A DNA stretch of 36,049 nucleotides, from positions 1 through 36,049 of the forward strand of contig SVJK01000015.1 of NCBI GenBank assembly GCA_015069015.1, given 5' to 3'. Of the stretch, positions 32,901 to 36,049 are shown piece after piece. The number at the start of each line of letters is the position of its first letter. Position 1 is the stretch's first letter. The position numbers and the translations under genes were made by a program. The notes below the pieces were generated by a model. That model did not search any database, had not been told where the DNA came from, and saw nothing but the letters and a program-made list of their open reading frames with translations. The DNA is from Oscillospiraceae bacterium. GTDB lineage: Bacteria > Bacillota > Clostridia > UMGS1810.

Positions 32901-33854
32901 ATGGCAGTTTTAAATAAAGATATAGTTTACGATATGATAATAGTCGGCGGAGGTCCTGGTGGTTATACATCAGCACTTTACGCTGCAAGAGCCGGAATTA
33001 ATGTTTTGGTTCTTGAAAAGTTTTCAGCAGGCGGACAAATGGCACTTACGCATCAGATTGACAATTATCCCGGGTTTGAAGATGGTGTTGATGGGTTCTC
33101 TCTTGCCGATAAAATGAAAAATCAGGCAGAACGTTTTGGTGCAAAAAGTGTAAATTGCGAAGCAGTCAGAGTAAATCTTACTGCAAATCCAAAGGAAATA
33201 GAAACTGCAAAAGGAACATTTTTTGCAAAAACAGTTGTGCTTGCCACAGGAGCAAATCCGAGAGAACTTGGTATCGAAAAGGAATCTGAACTTGTGGGAA
33301 GAGGTGTTGCGTATTGTGCTTCCTGTGACGGAATGTTTTACAGGGGCAAAACGGTTGTTGTGGTTGGTGGTGGAAATACTGCAGCTGCAGATGCAATTCT
33401 TCTCAGCCGCATTGCAAAAAAGGTTATTATTGTTCATCGTAGAGACACTTTAAGGGCAACCAAAATTTACCATGAGCCTTTAATGAATGCAGAAAATGTG
33501 GAGTTTAAATGGGATAGTACAATTACGGAACTTTTGCATGAAGATAAAATAACAGGTGTTAAGATTAAAAATATCAAAACAGGAGAAGAAAGTATAATTG
33601 ATTGTGACGGTGTATTTGTAAGTGTTGGAAGAAAACCTGCAACCGGTTTTCTCGGTGGCGAGCCTGATTTGGACGAGAACGGATACATCATTGCAGATGA
33701 AACAACAAAGACGAGCGTTCCCGGCGTGTATGCTGTCGGCGATATCAGAACCAAACAACTTCGTCAGGTGGTTACCGCTGTTTCAGATGGTGCAATGGCA
33801 GTTCATTCGGCAGAAGAGTATCTTGCCAAAGAACACAAAGGAAGTGAAAAATAA
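32901..33854 (+). CDS. trxB: Thioredoxin reductase (NADPH)
   Basis: 317 aa. Low-molecular-weight flavoprotein that passes electrons from NADPH to thioredoxin. FAD site IVGGGPGGYTSALYAARAG (residues 14-32), redox-active CASC (C139, C142), NADPH-binding VVGGGNTAAADAILLS and HRRDTLRATK (the basic residues indicate NADPH), and the FAD end GVYAVGDIRTKQLRQVVTAVSDGAMAV. No thioredoxin gene is adjacent. Its stop shares one base with the ccdA start. First gene of a four-gene thiol-redox operon. Confidence 0.95.
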   Translation: MAVLNKDIVYDMIIVGGGPGGYTSALYAARAGINVLVLEKFSAGGQMALTHQIDNYPGFEDGVDGFSLADKMKNQAERFGAKSVNCEAVRVNLTANPKEIETAKGTFFAKTVVLATGANPRELGIEKESELVGRGVAYCASCDGMFYRGKTVVVVGGGNTAAADAILLSRIAKKVIIVHRRDTLRATKIYHEPLMNAENVEFKWDSTITELLHEDKITGVKIKNIKTGEESIIDCDGVFVSVGRKPATGFLGGEPDLDENGYIIADETTKTSVPGVYAVGDIRTKQLRQVVTAVSDGAMAVHSAEEYLAKEHKGSEK

Positions 33855-34516
33855 TGCAATATTTAATATCGTTTCTTGAAGGGATTATCACCTTTATATC
33901 ACCTTGTCTGCTTCCGATGCTTCCCATATACATTTCATATTTTGCAGGAGGCAAAGAAAGAACCACTGCAAAAACATTAAAAGGTGCTTTCGGATTTGTA
34001 ACAGGTTTCACCGTTGTTTTTGTAATACTTGGAGCATTGGCAGGAACAGTGGGGAGTTTCTTTCGTGAATACCAGACTGCAGTAAACATTATTTCGGGGC
34101 TGATTGTGATAATTTTCGGGCTGAATTTTCTTGGAGTGTTTAACCTGAACATCTTTACGGGAAATAAGCACAATGTTAAAACTGATAATATGGGCTTTTT
34201 CTCTGCAATGCTTTTCGGAATTGCTTTTTCTGTAGGTTGGACTCCTTGTGTTGGAGCATTCTTGGGTTCGGCACTTATGCTGGCATCCCGGCAAGGGCAT
34301 GCAATAGAAGGAATGATGATGCTCCTTAGTTATTCATTGGGACTTGGGATACCGTTTATACTAAGTGCTGTATTGATTGATTATCTCAAATCAGTATTTA
34401 ATCTGATTAAGAGAAATTACAAAATCATCAACCTTATAAGCGGCAGTCTGCTTGTTATAATCGGTATTATGATGGCAACTGGAACACTGGGGCAACTTAT
34501 GAATCTGCTCAGTTAG
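33854..34516 (+). CDS. ccdA: CcdA-type membrane thiol:disulfide carrier (short DsbD)
   Basis: 220 aa, six predicted membrane helices. Carries electrons from cytosolic thioredoxin to an extracytoplasmic thioredoxin-like protein. The two redox cysteines are Cys18 in FISPCLLPMLP and Cys132 in SVGWTPCVGAFLGSAL, the standard positions at the ends of helices 1 and 4. It begins on the last base of the trxB stop and ends 8 bases before the TlpA-like gene, consistent with a working electron chain. The usual client roles are cytochrome c maturation, repair of oxidised proteins and spore cortex synthesis; no cytochrome gene is present here. Confidence 0.94.
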   Translation: MQYLISFLEGIITFISPCLLPMLPIYISYFAGGKERTTAKTLKGAFGFVTGFTVVFVILGALAGTVGSFFREYQTAVNIISGLIVIIFGLNFLGVFNLNIFTGNKHNVKTDNMGFFSAMLFGIAFSVGWTPCVGAFLGSALMLASRQGHAIEGMMMLLSYSLGLGIPFILSAVLIDYLKSVFNLIKRNYKIINLISGSLLVIIGIMMATGTLGQLMNLLS

Positions 34517-34524
34517 GAGGCACT

Positions 34525-35091
34525 ATGAAAAATAAGAAAACACTGATAATACTTATTCTTGCATTTGCAGTTTTGCTTGGCGGGGCATATATACTGTACT
34601 CTCAACTTGGACAGTCGCAATTGCCCGATCAACTTTCGGTAGAGCAACAAGGAAAAGGTGAAACAGAAGAAAATCAAAAACCATTAGCACCTGATTTCAC
34701 AGTGTATGATGCAGACGGAAATGAGGTTAAACTGTATGACTTTATCGGGAAACCCATTGTCCTTAATTTCTGGGCAAGTTGGTGCGGTCCGTGCCAGATG
34801 GAAATGCCGGACTTTCACGAAAAATATCTTGAACTTGGTGATGAAATAAACTTTCTGTTGATAAATATGACAACAGGGCGGGAAACTCTGGAGAGCGCAA
34901 AGAGTTTTATTGCAGAAAAGGGTTATACATTCCCCGTGTTTTATGATACAAAGTCTGATGCCGCTATTGCCTACGGAGCATATTCATTGCCGACAACATA
35001 TTTTATTGACTCCGAAGGTTATGCTGTTGCTCATGCCACGGGTGCCATTGATGGCGAAACTCTCCAGCGCGGGATTGATATGATAAAATAA
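34525..35091 (+). CDS. Membrane-anchored TlpA/ResA-like thioredoxin-fold protein
   Basis: 188 aa. An N-terminal hydrophobic helix (~6-26) with basic start anchors the protein outside the membrane; there is no lipobox cysteine. A Gln/Glu-rich linker (30-52) precedes the redoxin domain, APDFTVYDADGNEVKLYDFIGKPIVLNFWASWCGPCQMEMP, with active-site CGPC at C87 and C90. The cis-proline loop is SLPTTYFIDSEG. It probably receives electrons from CcdA. AGGAGG is present. Which proteins it reduces is unknown. Confidence 0.93.
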   Translation: MKNKKTLIILILAFAVLLGGAYILYSQLGQSQLPDQLSVEQQGKGETEENQKPLAPDFTVYDADGNEVKLYDFIGKPIVLNFWASWCGPCQMEMPDFHEKYLELGDEINFLLINMTTGRETLESAKSFIAEKGYTFPVFYDTKSDAAIAYGAYSLPTTYFIDSEGYAVAHATGAIDGETLQRGIDMIK

Positions 35092-35112
35092 TGATTTACG
35101 AGGTCAACTGTT

Positions 35113-35772
35113 ATGGAATTTCAAAGTTACTTTCCAATATGGGACAAATTAAATAAAGCAGACAAAGACCGTATCACAGGCAACTTGATTACCAGAAAGG
35201 TAACAAAAGGAACTGTAATTCATAACGGCAGTATGGAATGTACGGGCTTGCTTTTGATAAAGGCAGGACAACTTCGTGCATATATTCTTTCCGATGAGGG
35301 CAGAGAAATCACACTTTATCGTCTTTTCGAAAGGGATATGTGCCTGTTTTCAGCCTCCTGTATTATGCGTTCAATTCAGTTTGATATAACAATTGAAGCC
35401 GAAAAGGATACAGATTTATGGATTATTCCTGCAGAACTTTACCGGAGCATTATGGAAGAATCCGCACCTGTTGCCAATTATACCAATGAACTTATGGCAA
35501 CAAGATTTTCTGATGTAATGTGGCTGATAGAGCAGATTATGTGGAAAAGTCTTGATAAGCGTCTGGCAGAATTTCTTCTTGAAGAAACTTCCATAGAGGG
35601 AACAGAAAAACTGAAGATTACCCACGAAACCATTGCAAATCATCTTGGTTCACACCGTGAAGTAATGACAAGGATGCTTAAATATTTTCAAAACGAAGGG
35701 ATGGTTAAACTTTCCCGTGGTATGATAGAAATAACAGATGCACAAAAACTTGGAAGCATATGTGATGAATAA
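35113..35772 (+). CDS. Crp/Fnr family transcriptional regulator
   Basis: 219 aa. An N-terminal cyclic-nucleotide-binding-type beta-roll (~15-115) and a C-terminal winged helix (~148-212: LDKRLAEFLLEE...LKITHETIANHLGSHREVMTRMLKYFQNEGMVKLSRGMIEI) with recognition helix SHREVMTRML. No cAMP-binding Arg/Ser signature and no Fnr-style N-terminal Cys cluster are seen, but Cys43, Cys77, Cys83 and Cys217 are present; C77 and C83 are six residues apart, a possible redox switch (inference). Similar proteins end clostridial trxB/ccdA or metabolic operons. 21 bases after the TlpA-like gene. It may regulate its own operon through the site at 32828. Confidence 0.92.
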   Translation: MEFQSYFPIWDKLNKADKDRITGNLITRKVTKGTVIHNGSMECTGLLLIKAGQLRAYILSDEGREITLYRLFERDMCLFSASCIMRSIQFDITIEAEKDTDLWIIPAELYRSIMEESAPVANYTNELMATRFSDVMWLIEQIMWKSLDKRLAEFLLEETSIEGTEKLKITHETIANHLGSHREVMTRMLKYFQNEGMVKLSRGMIEITDAQKLGSICDE

Positions 35773-35779
35773 AAAAAAT

Positions 35780-35811
35780 GTCCGCCGATGGTACTGTGGC
35801 GGACGTTTTTA
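35780..35811 (+). terminator. Terminator of the trxB-ccdA-tlpA-crp operon
   Basis: 7-bp GC-rich stem GTCCGCC (35780-35786) / GGCGGAC (35798-35804) followed by GTTTTTATT. Confidence 0.85.
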
Positions 35812-35845
35812 TTGTATAGGAAACTTCGTTCCTATACAATAAAAA
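35806..35845. repeat. Perfect 17-bp hairpin just after the terminator
   Basis: TTTTTATTGTATAGGAA (35806-35822) with its exact complement (35829-35845) and loop ACTTCG. It shares the T-run of the terminator. The TGTATAGGAAA block also occurs at 32498-32510, after the aldolase terminator. Confidence 0.7.
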
Positions 35846-36049
35846 TATTATCATATTGCCGTGCAAAATTTTTTGAAAAGAAAAAAATTGCTTTTCAAAA
35901 ATGCACATGGCTTAAGAAAAGCGGCTCCGCACGTCCGCCGCAGGGCGGAGTGAACCTATCCCTGTCAAGTAGACAGTGTAAATAACAAAAATTTTATGAT
36001 ATACATCCCACATTTCTGTGGGGTGTATATTTTTATGCCGCCATTAATT
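35846..36049. other. Intergenic end of window: more hairpins, possible mobile-element edge
   Basis: TTTTGAAAAG/CTTTTCAAAA, framed by GTGCA/TGCAC (about 35863-35905), then the GC-rich CTCCGC/GCGGAG hairpin (about 35925-35950), the block CTGTCAAGTAGACAG, and a 13-bp terminator-like stem TATACATCCCACA (36000-36012) / TGTGGGGTGTATA (36017-36029) with T-run. No coding region was seen. The abrupt rise of GC near 35920-35955 and CTGTCAAGTAGACAG could mark an insertion-sequence end, but no transposase is inside the window. Confidence 0.35.

Noticed and set aside
32737-32988. 83-aa minus-strand ORF
   Set aside because: Overlaps the trxB start and promoter; no ribosome site, no coherent domain.

Overview
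The window is about 36 kb of AT-rich DNA with the gene content of an anaerobic, endospore-forming Clostridia-type Firmicute. The main pointers are an oxygen-independent ribonucleotide reductase with its activase, an alpha/beta-type small acid-soluble spore protein, strong AGGAGG ribosome sites, AGA-rich arginine coding, a triple SLH-domain surface protein and the order trigger factor-clpP-clpX. No rRNA, tRNA, CRISPR array, phage gene or intact transposase was seen. The species cannot be named from the sequence alone. Layout: (1) 1-1300, the 3' end of nrdD and all of nrdG, then a structured repeat and a terminator. (2) 1427-4339, a large SLH surface protein. (3) 4483-5400 on the minus strand, a small lipoprotein and a PH-like membrane protein, followed by a 700-base non-coding stretch rich in inverted repeats. 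(4) 6111-8998, a double OB-fold SSB-like protein, a spore SASP with a sigma-G-like promoter, and a glutamine-dependent asparagine synthetase. (5) 9045-11577 on the minus strand, an MBOAT acyltransferase and an AlgX/DHHW-type partner, a likely pair for O-acetylation of an exported polymer. (6) 11667-13069 on the minus strand, a TetR regulator and a lipoprotein with a (KPEx)n linker. (7) 13239-20838, a tightly packed aromatic amino acid operon pheA-aroB-aroC-aroEK(fused)-aroA-tyrA-DAHP synthase. (8) 20838-21289, three tandem copies of a structured repeat. (9) 21301-26840, a small membrane protein, dapA, holA, comEC and a metallophosphoesterase. (10) 26899-32438, tig, clpP, clpX, a radical SAM protein and a class II aldolase. 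(11) 32901-35772, a thiol-redox operon trxB-ccdA-tlpA-like-crp/fnr. How the genes work together: the aro operon makes chorismate, phenylpyruvate and hydroxyphenylpyruvate from PEP and erythrose-4-phosphate, except that no dehydroquinate dehydratase gene lies in the cluster. tig-clpP-clpX is a folding and proteolysis block. trxB, ccdA and the TlpA-like protein form a plausible electron relay from cytosolic NADPH through thioredoxin and the membrane to an extracytoplasmic thioredoxin fold; a Crp/Fnr protein with several cysteines closes the operon, and a Crp/Fnr-like palindrome lies near -41 of its predicted promoter. The most unusual feature is a family of short structured repeats placed directly after the last stop codon of two operons (996-1263, and a tandem trimer at 20838-21289). 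They have terminal inverted repeats and inner hairpins. Between the two loci the inner stems differ in sequence but keep their pairing, which points to selection or mechanism acting on the fold.
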